Below, in pieces: positions 48,640 through 61,497 of a DNA stretch of 63,395 nucleotides. The stretch comes from Welwitschia mirabilis (lineage: Eukaryota; Gnetophyta; Gnetopsida; Welwitschiales): positions 291,105,105 to 291,168,499 of the forward strand of contig JBOZIK010000001.1 of the NCBI GenBank assembly GCA_051453625.1, in the 5' to 3' direction. The first letter of the stretch is position 1; the number at the start of each line of letters is the position of its first letter. The translations under genes and the position numbers were made by a program. The notes under the pieces were generated by a model. It searched no databases and was not told the origin of the DNA. It saw only the letters and a program-made list of their open reading frames with translations.

Positions 48640-51600
48640 CATAATTTATGTATTAGGGATTTTATTCTAGTTAATACATCATTCTTTGGAAGTTAATATT
48701 AGAGGAAGGATTCATTATAGGATGTAAGATAAGAATAGATTTAAACAAATTACTACTGAACATAAAGAATTTTTCCAATAAGAGGTTAAAGATAGTGGGA
48801 AATGAAGAAGCAAGAATAACATTGGAAAAGATCCTTCTAGATATAGCACAAAAAGTGGCTACCTATAAGAGATCTATGGGTAAGAGACCTTGGTTTAATG
48901 TAGAATGCTTATAAGAATAGTTAATCATTAAAGAATCTAATAACAATAAGGATATGATTAAAAACTACAAAATTTATCTGTAATAAGAGAAGGCTATTTG
49001 TAAAAGAACATTAATGTCATCTATTGAATATTATAAAACAAGATCTATAAAATTTTTGAAAGTTATTAACAATATTCCTTTTACAAAAGTTCAAGTCTTT
49101 ATAAAAATATTTTTCAGCATGAGATGAATCAAAAAGTCAAACATATGAATTTAGATGTGATTATTTAGATNNNNNNNNNNNNNNNNNNNNNNNNNNNNNN
49201 NNNNNNNNNNNNNNNNNNNNNNNNNNNNNNNNNNNNNNNNNNNNNNNNNNNNNNNNNNNNNNNNNNNNNNTATACCCTAATATCTTCATGTGCTAATTAT
49301 TTTAGAGTCACAGATTAATTTTCAGAATCAGTACATAATCCTTTGAAATTCAAGATTAAAGAAAGGCTTCATTATAAGATGCAGTGTAAGAATAGATTTA
49401 GATAAATTACTGTATAACATAAGGAAGCTTTCTACTATGATGGAAAAAAGCAACAAAAAATTAATAAGCCAAGAATAAAATTGATAAAGGTCATTCTAGA
49501 TGTAGCATATAAAGTGGCTAATTGTAAGAGATCTGTGGGTAAGAAACCTTGGTTTAATGTAGAATGCTTACAAGCAAGCTTATCCATTAAAGAGTCTAAC
49601 AACAATGAGGATATGATTAAAACTATAAAAGGCTTATTCATAATAAGAACAAGCTACTTGTGAAAGAATGTTATGATTAGCTATTAAAAATGACAAAACA
49701 AGATCCATCAATTTGGTAGGTTGTTTGGAAATAGATACTTGTTAAGTAACAATAATCCTTTTATAGAAGTTCAAGGCTTTTATGAAGATCTTTTACAACA
49801 TGAGGTGGATCAAAAAGATGAACATATAAATTCAGATGTAATACAACTTGCTTAAGATGAGATAAGGGATGGAATTAATAAATTAGATTTTAGAAAGGCC
49901 ATGGATGTAGACAAACTATATGTGAAATTACTAAAATGGAATGGTCCATTAGTGTGGGAAGAAACATGGAAAAGATTGAATCATGGACTAGACAAGAAAT
50001 GGATGATTAGTAGAGCTATTATGTTATTTAAAAAGGGGATAAGTTAAACTTGAATAATAACTATAGGCTGATTACGATTAGCAATTTATTTTCTAAATTG
50101 TTAGACACTATCCTTGAGAACAGACTAGAAAAGTGGGTAGAAAATAATTTTTTGCATGCATTCTTTTAAGAAGAATTTTGAAGAAATTACTATATAATGG
50201 ATTATTTGGTTACCCTCAGGATTTGTATGGAGCAAGTGAAGGAGTTATACAAAAGACTTTTTTTTGTTTTATTGACTTCACAAAATCTTACAAAGTAGTT
50301 ATCAAAGATAAATTATGCAGTAGACTTATTGATTTTCATATTAACTCTAGTCTGTTAACAACTATATAAAGACTATATGGACAAATAATGGGTGAATTAA
50401 TCAGCATGGATGCTCAATAATATTGCAATTTTTATAATATAATAGGAGTCGATCAAGATTCTTCTCTATTATCAACTTTATTTGGAATTTTTTCGAATGA
50501 ATTAGAAAGATTGATGTAATAGCCACTAGAAAGATATGCAATGAAGATAGATAAAAAATTCTCTGCCTCTTAATTTTTGTAAATGATGTAGTAATAGTTT
50601 TAAATTTTGATGCAGGAATTCATTTTATGTTAGAAGTATTAAAATGGTTTCATGAATAATTAAGGATAAAGGTAAATGTTTCTATGAAAAACAATTTTTT
50701 TGTGTTTATGAAATAAATGACAGAAACTATAGTTTCTAAATAGATAATAAATAGCTTGTGATTATTGAGTCATACAAATACCTAAGATTCAAATGTTCTC
50801 AAAACTATTCATAGAATTAATGCATGGCACAAAGAGTTGCTAACTGATGGAAGGCACTTTATTATATAAAGAGTAAACATAAGAAAGAAAATATTTAGTT
50901 ATGGGAGGTATGAAAGCAATTATTTCATATGATTGTGTAATCACTTATTTTATATGGATGCATAATATGAAGCTCAAGCCTTGCTAAAGATTTATGAAAT
51001 AAAATTGAAAAAATCCATAAAAAATTTTTAGTAGATGAACCTAAGGTTAAATCTCAAGTATCATATGAAATGTTATTTCTAGAGGTTGATATGTTACCTT
51101 TTTAAGCTAAAGTAATATGTCAGTTTTTAATCTTTAGGTAAACAATTAGGCTTAGTAACATAATTAAGTTTTTAAGTGAGGTACTAGAAATCACTTAAGA
51201 AAAGGAATGATATACTAAAGAAAATTTATGATTGCAAGAATGGCATATTCATGATTATGATATAATCAAAGAGCCTAAAAAAATGTACAAGATGGTTAAA
51301 AAGATTTATTGAATAATGATAGAAGATATCTAAAAAGAAAAAAAGAAACTTTAGTTTTATTGTAAAACTATTCAGGGAAGCACGCTTAAGGAGAAAGTGG
51401 AGTATCTTTGTAGCAATACTATTATAATTAATAAATCTAATCAATGGAGTAAAAATGGGATCTCATCATAGATTCAAAACTAGAAGATGGAATAATGTTC
51501 AATCATAGGATTGAGAATGTTAACTTTCCTATTACAAGTAGAAAAGGATGAGTGTCATATTATGTTAGAGTGTTATGGCACTAAATTTTTTAGATGTACA

Positions 51601-51650
51601 TGGCATATAATGAGTAAAACTCTATATGAGTTATTTATCTTATCACTAGT
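48640..51650 (+). mobile_element. LINE (non-LTR retrotransposon), decayed, with duplicated upstream part
   Basis: After the endonuclease end (GKKPWFNVECL, 49538-49570), RT reads EIRDGINKLDFRKAMDVDKL (about 49860-49917), then LNNYRLITISNLFSKLLD near 50055-50105 (frame-shifted), GVDQDSSLLSTLFGIFSNEL at 50449-50508 (cf. GV.QG.PLSP.LF.l..n.l) and FVNDVVIVL at 50576-50602, where the catalytic FADD/YADD has become FVND. A zf-RVT-like ECHIMLECYGTKF-type finger lies at about 51545-51590. The segment 48640-49120 and the segment 49320-49830 are diverged copies of the same part (roughly 80%) around a 100-N gap (49171-49270). Multiple stops; inactive. Confidence 0.8.
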
Positions 51651-51929
51651 AATAATGGGATTATTTTGAGAATGTTTTTGGGTAACATAAGTATTACACA
51701 TATTTAATATACTCTCGAAATATTGATACTAATGTATTTTATATTAGTTAAATGGTTTGATAGATATATCAAGTCTATCTAGACATAATAAAATTTTGGT
51801 TTTAGTTTTAATTTCAAACAAGCAGTGGAAAATACCCGAAAAGAGAAAAAAACAAAAAAAAGCCTAAATTATTCCATCACAAATGCATAAAAAAGTAGAT
51901 TTGATGAGCATGGAAGAACCAATGATGTG

Positions 51930-53110
51930 TATAATAGTAGTATTTTCTTTAATATGTATTTAGTTAATGATTATGCATTCGATAATATTGGAAAATGGTT
52001 GTACTTGATTGATTTAGAGATAATAATGTGCTTTGGAGTTTTTATAGACAACTTAATTTGCAAACAGTTTCATGGAATGGCGGCCGAATTAGTTCCTGAG
52101 GGTGACCAAACTATTATACAAAGTTTGCAGCAAAAGCAGGTGACTGGATATTCTCCTAGGGTGATTGAATGAAAAAGAAAAAAAAGACAAAATTAGAAGG
52201 GGCAACCGAGTTTGTTCCTAATAGTGATCAAATGTAAAAAAGAGAAATCAACCAAATTCAGAATAGGAAACCAAGCTTATTCTTAAGAGCAACCAGGTGA
52301 TCTATAGAATTTAAGCTGAGATGTCAAAGGGCGATTAAACTAGATCATGAGGTCAACCCATTTAAAATCTAGTTTTCCATCTAATACAAGAAACTGCACT
52401 ATCTCATGTGGGCAACCCAGCTAGCATCAAGATCTATGCCAGTTAAGGGTAACCAAGAATTATCTTAAGGGTAACTAACTTTAAATTTGAAGAAACAAGC
52501 TTTTTAGCTTATGAGGACAATCAAAAAAATGTTGAGATCCACTTAACTAATAATTTTATTAACCATTAGAGTGCATCACGCTCTTAAAAATGGATCTAGA
52601 AAATAAAGATCCACACTGAATCTTATGAATGATCATTTTTATTTTATTTTATTTAAAGGCATCTTTCAAAATATTTTATTACTGAGCTTATGCTTAAAAA
52701 GGAAATATTGAAACTCTAAAAAGACTATACTAAACCTCATATATTATTATACTCTATGAACATTATTAAGCTTATTGTCCCATCTAGCTACAAGGAGCTA
52801 AAATTGTACTACACTCATGGATATGCACATATGCCCATTCCAAATTTTATTTCTTCTTAGGGTTATGGATGAATCCTGAAATTTACTATTGGTTGTAAAA
52901 CATTATTGGTAAGCCTAAAGACCATTAATTATGATTGATGTAATCCAGCTTAAGACATAATGTCTAGAAGTTGAAAGGGTGGTGACTCTCCACCATTACA
53001 AACTTGTGCTTTAATTTTTTATTTGTTTTTAGTAGATTGAATTATTTTGACTTGTTTAAGTTTTAAAATATTATCCTACTCACCCCTTCTATAGGATTAA
53101 TGTTTCTATT
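51930..53110 (+). repeat. 5' LTR of the 52-60 kb Copia element
   Basis: Its first part (51988-52210: tgatttagagataataatgt, gcaaacagtttcatgg, ggtgactggatattctccta) matches 60391-60610, the 3' LTR start. The end (cctactcaccccttctatagg, about 53070-53095) resembles the end of the left element's LTR and is followed by a primer-binding site. Words of the ggcaacc/gtgacc/gatcaa type recur between 52080 and 52480. The outer boundary is approximate. Confidence 0.7.
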
Positions 53111-53113
53111 AAT

Positions 53114-53125
53114 TGGTATCAAAGA
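53114..53125 (+). other. Primer-binding site of the 52-60 kb Copia element
   Basis: TGGTATCAAAGA, 10 of 12 identical to the tRNA-iMet complement TGGTATCAGAGC, a short distance after the LTR end and 50 bp before the gag ATG. Confidence 0.8.
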
Positions 53126-53174
53126 TTTGGTTGAGTATTAGATTCTAATAGGTCTTTACTCCTTTACCCAGAAA

Positions 53175-54725
53175 ATGAATCAACCATCTAAAGGTAATTA
53201 AGTTACAAGGCCACCATTTTTTAATGGAACCAACTATGGTTACTGAAAAATGAAAATGGGAGTCTTTTTTTAATATATCAATTAAGATATATGGGATTTA
53301 ATCACTAGTAGATATTCTCTTCTAATTATGTAGGACCTTGTAACTAAAATGATATCTTTAAAGAGCAAGAACAAATGGACTCTAGAAGAGAGAAATACAA
53401 CCTTGTGCAAACTTCAAGGGTTTAAATGCAATCTTTTATGCGATAGGTCCAAAATATTTCCAGAGAATATTAAATTTCATAATAGCAAAGGAAGTATAGG
53501 ACATACTGCTGATATCCCACAAAGAAGTAAGCTAAGTGAAATAAGTGAAACTGCAAATGCTCATCACCCAGTTTAAAGATCTTAAAATGAACGAAGATAA
53601 AGGTATTAATGATTTCTTTGCAAAGCTAGATAATACTATAAATTTAATACACATCTTAGGTGAATAAATTAAAGAATCAAGGGTAGTTCATAAATCCTTA
53701 AGATCTCTATCAAAAAGATTTAAATCTAAGGTCACTACTATTGAAGAAAGTAAGGACCTAAACATTATGAAGATGGATGAAGCAAACTTGCATAACTTTG
53801 AACTAAAATTTGGAAAACTAAAAAAGAAAAGTGTAGCTCTATTAGTAACTCATGATAATGTTGATGATAAAAAGAAAGCTAATCAAGAGTTAAATAGTAA
53901 GGATGAAGGAGCTCTTCTACCTAGGAGGTTCAAAAGGTTTATGCCATATAGATACTATAAGAGTCAATCTAGAAGACCTCCAAAAAGAAAGAATGAAGGA
54001 TAATGGAATATTTAGTGCTATTCATGTAAAGGTTTTTATCACACTTCAAATGTTTACCTAAATAACAGAAAATAGGATGAAAGGAAAGGCAACAAAAAAC
54101 TATCAGTAACATGGGATGATGATGAAAGTAAAAGGAATCTTAACTTAGAACCTAAAAAAGGCAGAATACCTTTTATGACATTTACTAATAAAAAGATATG
54201 TACCTTACTCCATTATGATTCTTTTAATTATGAAGAACCTCTTAATGAAATAGAAGTTCACATGGAATGCCATAATTTAGCTTTCAAAGTAACTAATATG
54301 ACGAAAGACATCAAAAACTTAATTGAGAAGCTATAAGCCAAAGAAAAAGAAATTAAAGAATTAAAATGTAGACTTAAGAAGAATACTCAAACCTCTAGAA
54401 AGTCATGTTTTGGTAAAGAAAACAATATAAAAGAATCTCAAATTGGATCAATACCTAGTCTAATCAAGTCATAAGCCATAGATTTTTAAACAAATTTGCT
54501 TTAAAGTTTTCTTTAAAAAATATTACTTATCATTATTGCAACCAAAGAGGTCACTCGAAAATAGATTATGTATTTTACAAAAATTAGTTTTATTATTTTA
54601 TGAGAGGCAATCAATTTAATTTCTATTCAAAACCTATGAAAAATGTCAAAAACAACAAATGAATGACATGGATCTCAAAATTCTCCATGAAGATTCTTAT
54701 TATTCAAACTACTTTAAAGGTTGTT
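53175..54725 (+). pseudogene. Copia gag (UBN2 and zinc-knuckle), decayed
   Basis: Starts MNQPSKGN with VTRPPFFNGTNYGY following. The UBN2 part (53580-53800) reads KGINDFFAKLDNTINLIHIL, VVHKSLRSLSKRFKSKVTTI and EESKDLNIMKMDEANLH, as in the SIRE/Maximus type gag. A CYSCKGFYHTSNV remnant of a CCHC knuckle lies at 54017, and CNQRGHSKIDYVFYKN at about 54538-54585 is another zinc-finger-like block typical of this lineage. Between them lies a charged, coiled-coil-like region. Gag would package element RNA; stops show it is dead. Confidence 0.75.
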
Positions 54726-56470
54726 AATCATACTTGTTAATATTTTGATAGTGATTGGTCAAGATATATGATAAGTAAAAGATCTAACTTCACTAAGTTT
54801 AGTGAATATAATGGATAAGAAGCAACAGTTGGCGATAATGAAAGAATCCAAATTGAAGGCATAGGAACCATTAATAGAGAACACTTACCTAAAATAGATG
54901 AATTTTTTTTTTTTTTTTTAAATGGTCTTAATCATAATTTGTTGAGTATTAGTCAAATATGTGATAAGGATTATAAAGTTATATTTGATGCAAATAAATG
55001 TATTATTAAGCATGATGAGACTAACAAAATTTTGTTAGAAAAAACAGGGCAAGAAAATGTGTACTGTGTCAATCAGTCAAATAAAGTAGTTTGTCTATCA
55101 ACTCAAATTCAACAGGATGTCCTATAGCATCAATGATTAGGTCACATAAGCTTTGAAAAATTGAAGAAAATCTATTATGATAAGATTGTTAGAGGTTTAC
55201 CAAGATCATCCTTTACTCATAAATATTTATGTGATGCTTGTCCAAAAAGGAAATAAATGAGGACATCTTACCAAGAAAAGAGTGACATCACCAAAAGCAA
55301 ATCATTGGATCTGATTCAGATGGATCTCATAAGTTCTATTTAAACTACTAGCCTTTTAGGTAAACATTATTTCTTGGTTATGATACATGAATACTCTAGA
55401 TTCTTTTGGATAGCCTTTTGAATACAAAATCAGATGTTTTTGATAGATTTATAAAGATTTATAAGAAACTTCAAACAGAAAAAGGATATGTTATCAAGAC
55501 AGTGATTATGGTAGGGAATTTGAGAATGAAAACTTTGAGTATTACTACAATAATAATGAAATAGAACATGAATTCTTAGCACCAAAAACACCTCCATAGA
55601 ATGGAGTAACTAAGATAAAAATCATACTTTTATTAGACATGATAAGGTTCATGTTAAATGATAAAGATATTCAAAAATGATTTTGAGCAAAAGTAGTAAA
55701 TATAGCCTGTCATATTTCAAGTAGAGTTTATCTAAGACTTAGAACTACAAAGATCTCATATGAGCTTTGAAAGGTAAAGAAATCCAACATATCTTATTTT
55801 AAAACTTTTGGTAGCCCATGATTCATTTTAAGAGATAGGAAAGATCTATCCAAATTTAACTCCAAATAAGATGAATGAATCTTCATAAGATACTCTTTAA
55901 TAATTAGAGCATATAGAATGTATAATAAATGTACTCTACATATGAAAGAGTCAAGCAATGTTAGAATTCATGATGTGCCTGATATAATAAGAAATTTTTA
56001 AAAATGATGTAGACCTGATTCCTTTAGGCTTCTACTATGACAAAATCTATTCTAGATCTAAAGTAGCACCTAAAGTAAAAGAACTCCAAGATTATCAATT
56101 AGATTCAATCATTGGGATGTTGATTAAGAAATCATAACAAGAAGCTCTATTAAGAAATTTAGTGCTCATGTTTCATTCTTGTCTTAAATTAAATTGAAAA
56201 CCTTTGAGGAAGCAAAATTAGATCCATGTTGGATGATTACAATGCAAGAAGAATTAGAACGATTTTCTTGCATTCACGTATGATCTATTGAACCAAAGCC
56301 AAATAGAAAACAAATAATTGACATAAAATGGATTTTTAAAAATAAACTTAATAAAGAAAATTTCATCACCAAAATAAAACTAGACTAATTTCTCAAGGTT
56401 ATTCTCAAATTGAATGAGTTGACTATGATGATACTTTTTCTCTAGTAGCTAGGCTTAAGTCTTATCAGAA

Positions 56471-57312
56471 TGTTTCTTTTCTTCACATGCTTCAAGAAAA
56501 TTAAGGTATTTTAGATGGATCTAAAGAGTTCTCTCTTAAATTATTACATTGAAGAAGAAGTCTATGTGAAATAGTCACAAGGTTTTATTGATCCTGACCA
56601 CTCAGATCATCTGTATAATTTGAACAAAGATTTGTATAAGCTAAAGTAAGCTCCAAGAGCCTAGTATGATAAACTATCTTTCTTTTAATTCATCATAGAT
56701 TTATTAGAGGATCTATTGACAAGAATCTCTTCAAAAAATCCATAAAAAATGAATTTANNNNNNNNNNNNNNNNNNNNNNNNNNNNNNNNNNNNNNNNNNN
56801 NNNNNNNNNNNNNNNNNNNNNNNNNNNNNNNNNNNNNNNNNNNNNNNNNNNNNNNNNNNNNNNNNNNNNNNNNNNNNNNNNNNNNNNNNNNNNNNNNNNN
56901 NNNNNNNNNNNNNNNNNNNNNNNNNNNNNNNNNNNNNNNNNNNNNNNNNNNNNNNNNNNNNNNNNNNNNNNNNNNNNNNNNNNNNNNNNNNNNNNNNNNN
57001 NNNNNNNNNNNNNNNNNNNNNNNNNTGTTTCTTTTCTTCACATGCTTCAAGAAATTTAAGGTATTTTAGATGGATCTAAAGAGTTCTCTCTTAAATTATT
57101 ACATTGAATAAGAAGTCTATGTGAAATAGTCACAAGGTTTTATTGATCCTCACCACTTAGATCATCTGTATAATTTGAACAAAGATTTGTATAGGCTAAA
57201 GTAAGCTCCAAGAGCCTAGTATGATAAACTATCTTTCTTTTTATTCATCATAGATTTATTAAAGGATCTATAGAAAAGACTCTCTTCAAAAAATCCATAA
57301 AAAATGAATTTA
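56471..57312. repeat. Gap-flanking 287-bp duplication (56471-56757 = 57026-57312)
   Basis: A 287-bp RT segment recurs after a 268-N gap with about ten small differences. An allelic or contig-end artefact is more likely than a true tandem duplication. Confidence 0.8.
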
Positions 57313-57372
57313 TTTTAGTTCAAATTTATATGAATGACATTATTTTTGAATTAATAAATAATACATTGTCAA

Positions 57373-57578
57373 ATAATTTTGCAAATTTGATGAGCTCTTG
57401 GGCCTTCAAATTCAATAGTAGGAAANNNNNNNNNNNNNNNNNNNNNNNNNNNNNNNNNNNNNNNNNNNNNNNNNNNNNNNNNNNNNNNNNNNNNNNNNNN
57501 NNNNNNNNNNNNNNNNNNNNNNNNNATAATTTTGCAAATTTGATGAGCTCTTGGGCCTTCAAATTCAATAGTAGGAAA
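57373..57578. repeat. Gap-flanking 53-bp duplication (57373-57425 = 57526-57578)
   Basis: The 53 bases before a 100-N gap recur unchanged after it. Confidence 0.9.
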
Positions 57579-58360
57579 ATGGTATTTTTATAAATTAAAA
57601 GAAATATTTCTTAGATCTAATTAAGAAATTTAAGCTAGAAGATGCAGAGCTTATAGATTTCACTATGGCTACCAATATCAAACTTACTCTTGATGAGGAT
57701 GACAAAGATGTAGATCAAAAACTATATCGTAGCATTATTGGAAGTTTATTATACCTAATAGTTAGTCAACTTGACATAGAATTTAATGTTGAATTATGTG
57801 CCAGATATCAAGGGAAGCCTAAGGAATCACATCTAATAGCCACCAAAAGAACACTCTAGTACATCAAAGGTGCAATCTATTTTGGTATATGGTATTCTTA
57901 TAACACCTCTTTAAGCTTAACAAGATACAATGATGTGGACTGGATTAGCTAAAAAGATGGTCACAAGAGCATAAATGGGGGATGTTTCTTCTTCATTAAC
58001 TACCTCATGGCATGATATAGTAAAAATCAATGCTTCATCTCCTTATCAACAATCAAAGCTAAATATATTGCTACCAAGGTTTGTTGCACTTAAATTCTGT
58101 GGATGAAAGAAATATTTAAAGACTATGGAGTTGAGATACCAGAAGTTCCTATCCTATGTAACAACTTTAGTGTAATCCAAATAGCTTACAATCCCATTTG
58201 ACATAAACCAAGTACATCGATCTTAAGTATTACTTTATTAGAGATTTAGTAGAGAAAAATGTAATATCTTTTGAATATGTTTCCACTCAAGATCAATTAG
58301 CTGATATATTTACAAAACCATTATCTTTTAATTGTTTTGCCACATTATGATATTTTTTGA

Positions 58361-59002
58361 GGTGTACTTTTAAAAAATGATTTTAAAACCCCAACCTTAG
58401 CTAAATGGTAGATTTAGTCATTGGGTTTAAATTTTTATTGTTATATCTAAATAAACCCCAGTTGATCTCATGTACAAAATGGGTCAACTGAATGTTGCTG
58501 GGCTTTTTGTTTTTAATCTGTCATATCTTTGGATAGACACTCCTTTTAGTGGGGCCGATCATTTCTTATTCTTTTTTTGTCAAATTTCTTTTTTTTATTA
58601 GGTTAACTACTACTTTTTTTTATTAAGGTAAACTGCTACTTCTTTTATTAGGTTGATTAATCTTAGTCTTCTTCTTAAATCTTTCTTCTTATTGGGTTAA
58701 CTACATATGTGATTGGGTCAATCTCATCAAGACCTTATTTCAAAGATAAATGCGTTAATTAGATTTTTAATCCTTAGTCAACCACCACCTTTGAAGATTT
58801 ATTTTTTTTTTTTTTAAATATCCCTTGGGTCAACCACATAATCTATTCCATCAACTACATTTAAGATGTGGCACCACAGATTTTTAAATTTGCCTGCTGT
58901 CACTTTTCTTTTGTTATTTTCTTTATTATCTTTTCCTACTTTAACCCTTCAACCTGCTAAACCCTTTTACCTTCCACCATTTTTCATTTCAAATCTCCCT
59001 TC
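58361..59002 (+). other. Post-pol spacer with repeated GGTCAACY-like words
   Basis: Non-coding. Words such as gttgatct, gggtcaactg, ggttaactac, gggtcaatct, gtcaaccacc and gggtcaaccac recur between 58450 and 58860, as in the spacer at 656-1105 of the left element. Pyrimidine-rich otherwise. Confidence 0.55.
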
Positions 59003-60045
59003 ATGGCATCCTAGTAAGTAGGAGAAGGCTCAAAAAAAAAAGAAGAAAGGAGGCTTCTTCAAAACCTTCGAACTATATTTTTATAAAGATAAGCATAAAG
59101 GCCATAAAAAATTTTGAGAAGAACTTCGAGATGAGTTTTATTGCCATGGAAAGGACCTGTGAACTTGTCTATCTTCTTAGTCTTTATAAGATCTAGAGGT
59201 TTCTAAAGGATCTAAACTGGGAATATTTTCTCTATGTAGATCAAACTTTCTATCCTTTAGTCACTCGCCTCTTCTATGCTAATGCTAAATTTGATGTAGC
59301 CAACCCCACTTTCTCCACTTCTATGTTTGGCCAAGAGATTCAAGTAAATGTAGACTTGATATCTTTACTTATTGATTTATCTCATGGCATTCTTGAAAAA
59401 TATTAGCCTCTTGCTAAATATTTTGAAGAGAAGGATGCCACCACCTAGTATCTCTATGGCACTTCCATCATCTAGAAGAATATGCTTAAAGATTCTCAAC
59501 TTCTTTCAAGGTTTCATTTATTACAGTTAATCCTTTCATATAGTTTTCTTTTAATAGTTGGTCATTATGATGAATTATCAAGCTATTAGGTTTTCTTACT
59601 TTACTCATTGAACCTTAGACAAGACATTGATGCTCTTAAAATGATGCTCCATTACATGGTTCATCAGCTTTACCCTCATAAGAAGAGTTTATTGTCCTAT
59701 CTGTTTCTTATCACACCAGCATGCCAACACTATAGCATCCCTTACCTATCTTACTAAGCAGTTCTCAAGCTAATGAAACCTATTAACTGAGGTACTATAT
59801 CGCATATGCATTTCTTTGATGATCCAGCTTTGTCATTTAAATCTAAAGTAAAAGATTCTTATATGTCAGAAATTCTTCACCTCCTTCACAGGATGGATTC
59901 TCAAACCAGATATATCAAGGTAGCTTTGATCACTAATGGTACTCTAGTGGTAGATACCTCTCAAAGTGGAGATGCTTTCTATTCTAATGAATCCTATGAA
60001 TATGATTATCTTTATCTTCTATCTTCTTTTTTTCCTTGTTCTTGA
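59003..60045 (+). pseudogene. Extra ORF of the 52-60 kb Copia element, resembling the plant transposon protein domain (Transposase_32-like)
   Basis: Lies between pol and the polypurine tract, in sense. It begins at an ATG (59003) and shifts frame near 59085. It then reads KAIKNFEKNFEMSFIAMERT, DLNWEYFLYVDQTFYPL, TRLFYANA (59263-59286), MFGQEIQVNVDLISLLIDLS, and after more breaks SEILHLLHRMDSQTRYIKVA (about 59860-59920), ending with an acidic/Ser-rich tail at 60045. It is collinear with the remnant at 1106-2084 (FEEKFEKN, TRLFYCNA, FGKKIKV, DSYTKHMKEALI). By position it could be compared with the env-like ORFs of SIRE-type elements, but I see no signal peptide or membrane segment. Function unknown. 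Confidence 0.65.
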
Positions 60046-60330
60046 TTTTTGGGGAAAAAACGGGGAGTCTTCATATGTTTTTTATATGATCAATTATGTT
60101 TTTTAATGAACAGTTGAATTTATGCATGATTATTTTGTATACCTCTAGCAAATTTTGTATTAACTGTTGTACTTGTAGTACATATGTAATTCAACTGTTG
60201 TATCAAATGGTTTTTGTAATATAAACAAAGTTCATCATCAAGCAAATTAGTTTGATTTAGTATTTTTCTCTTGTTAAACTAGTTTTAATATACATGCAAT
60301 TTTTATCTTATAATAGATGAAGGGGGAGCA
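60046..60330 (+). other. Copia 3' untranslated region with polypurine tract
   Basis: AT-rich, non-coding, ending in aagggggag (60320-60328), a good polypurine tract directly before the 3' LTR. Confidence 0.65.
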
Positions 60331-60650
60331 TTTTTTTCTTTTATATCTTGATTAGTGTTTCCTTCAATTAATGACAAAGAGAAAGTTTATAGATAATGGT
60401 TATCCTTAATTGATTTGGAGATAATTATGTGCTCTAGAGCTTTTGTAAATAACTTATTTTATAGACAGTTTCCTAAAAGGATGACTAGATTAGTGCCTAA
60501 GGGTGATAAGACTATCACAAAAAGTCTGTAGCAAGAGAAAGCAACTAAATATTCTCCTAAGATGACTAGATGTAAAAGAAAAAAAAGCCAAAATCAAAAC
60601 AGGTAATTGAGTTTGTTCTTAAGGATGATTAATTATAATTAATAGAAAAT
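60331..60650 (+). repeat. 3' LTR of the 52-60 kb Copia element, truncated
   Basis: Follows the polypurine tract. 60391-60610 aligns with 51988-52210 of the 5' LTR at roughly 70-75% by eye. Only the first ~300 bp of a ~1.2-kb LTR remain, cut off by an unrelated Copia integrase fragment. Confidence 0.65.
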
Positions 60651-60660
60651 AATTATTCAT

Positions 60661-61497
60661 AAAGAAATTGTCAAAGATATTCCAAAAATAAATGTTAAAA
60701 AACATGATTCATGTGATGCCTGCCAAAAGGGAAAACAAATAAGAACTTCACATAAGAGTAAAAACCAAGTTTCCACAATTATGCCATTAAAACTCATTCA
60801 TATGGACTTGGTAGGCCCACTCAAACTTAAAGTTTAGGAGGTAAATTTTATTTTATTACTATGGTTAATGATTTTTCTAAATATAATTAGGTTGTGTTTC
60901 TTTCAAAAAAATTTGAAACTTACAAATATTAGGTTGAGTTATGCAATAAAATTCAAAATGAGAAAGAGTATACCATAAAAAATATAAGAAGTGATCATGG
61001 TGATGAATTTAAAAATCTTTTATTTAAGAACTATTATGTTGATAATGGCATTGATCACTAATTTTCAGCTCCTAAAACTAACAACAAAATGGTATTACTA
61101 AAATAAAGAATAGAGTCCTTCAAGAAATGGAAAGAACTATGTTAAATGACAAGGAGATTCCAAAATTGTTTTGGGCTAAATTTATTAGTACTACATGTTA
61201 TATTATAAATAGTCTTTATCTTAGACCCCACATGGATAAAACACTATATGAGTTATGGAAGGAAAACAACCAAATGTCTCTTATTTTAAAGTCTTTAGAA
61301 GTAAATGTTATGTGTTAAATGATAGAGAACATTTGAGAAAATTTTAATATAAAGCCGATGAAGCTATATTTTTGGAATATTCAACTAAAACTAGAGCTTA
61401 TTATGTTTTTAACAAAATAAGTTTAATTGTAAAAGAATTAATAAATGTGCAAATTAATGATGTTAGCATAAGGCTTATTTGTTCAAATGATGAATAA
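60661..61497 (+). mobile_element. Copia integrase fragment of another family, copy 1
   Basis: Plus-strand readings: KHDSCDACQKGKQIRTSHKS (60702 on), PLKLIHMDLVGPLK, IRSDHGDEFKN (with the second catalytic Asp, about 60985-61015), ERTMLNDKEIPKLFWAKFIS (61127-61190), LRPHMDKTLYELWK and YFKVFRSKCYVLNDREHL. This is a nearly full integrase with frameshifts, without gag, RT or LTR. It starts abruptly inside the truncated LTR to its left, so it was joined there by insertion or rearrangement. Confidence 0.8.

Larger units (their letters stand above)
54735..58360 (+). mobile_element. Copia pol: protease, integrase, RT, RNase H (decayed)
   Basis: Order: protease remnant YFDSDWSRYMISK (54745-54783; the DSG active site reads DSD); then NLLSISQICDKDYKVIFD (54934 on) and LGHISFEKLKKIYYDKIVRG with CDACPKRK (55138-55253), the GAG-pre-integrase zinc region; integrase DLIQMDLIS, LGKHYFLVMIHEYSRFFW (55308-55420); RT from KTFEEAKLDPCWMITMQEEL (56197 on) through NKDLYKLK, APRA-YDKLS (56620-56690) to QIYMNDIIFE (57321-57350), where YVDD is now YMND; RNase H with YRSIIGSLLYLIVSQLD (57725 on), STIKAKYIATKVCC and the ADIFTKPL-like end (58300-58325). 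A 268-N and a 100-N gap with duplicated flanks interrupt RT. Stops and frameshifts throughout. Confidence 0.85.
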
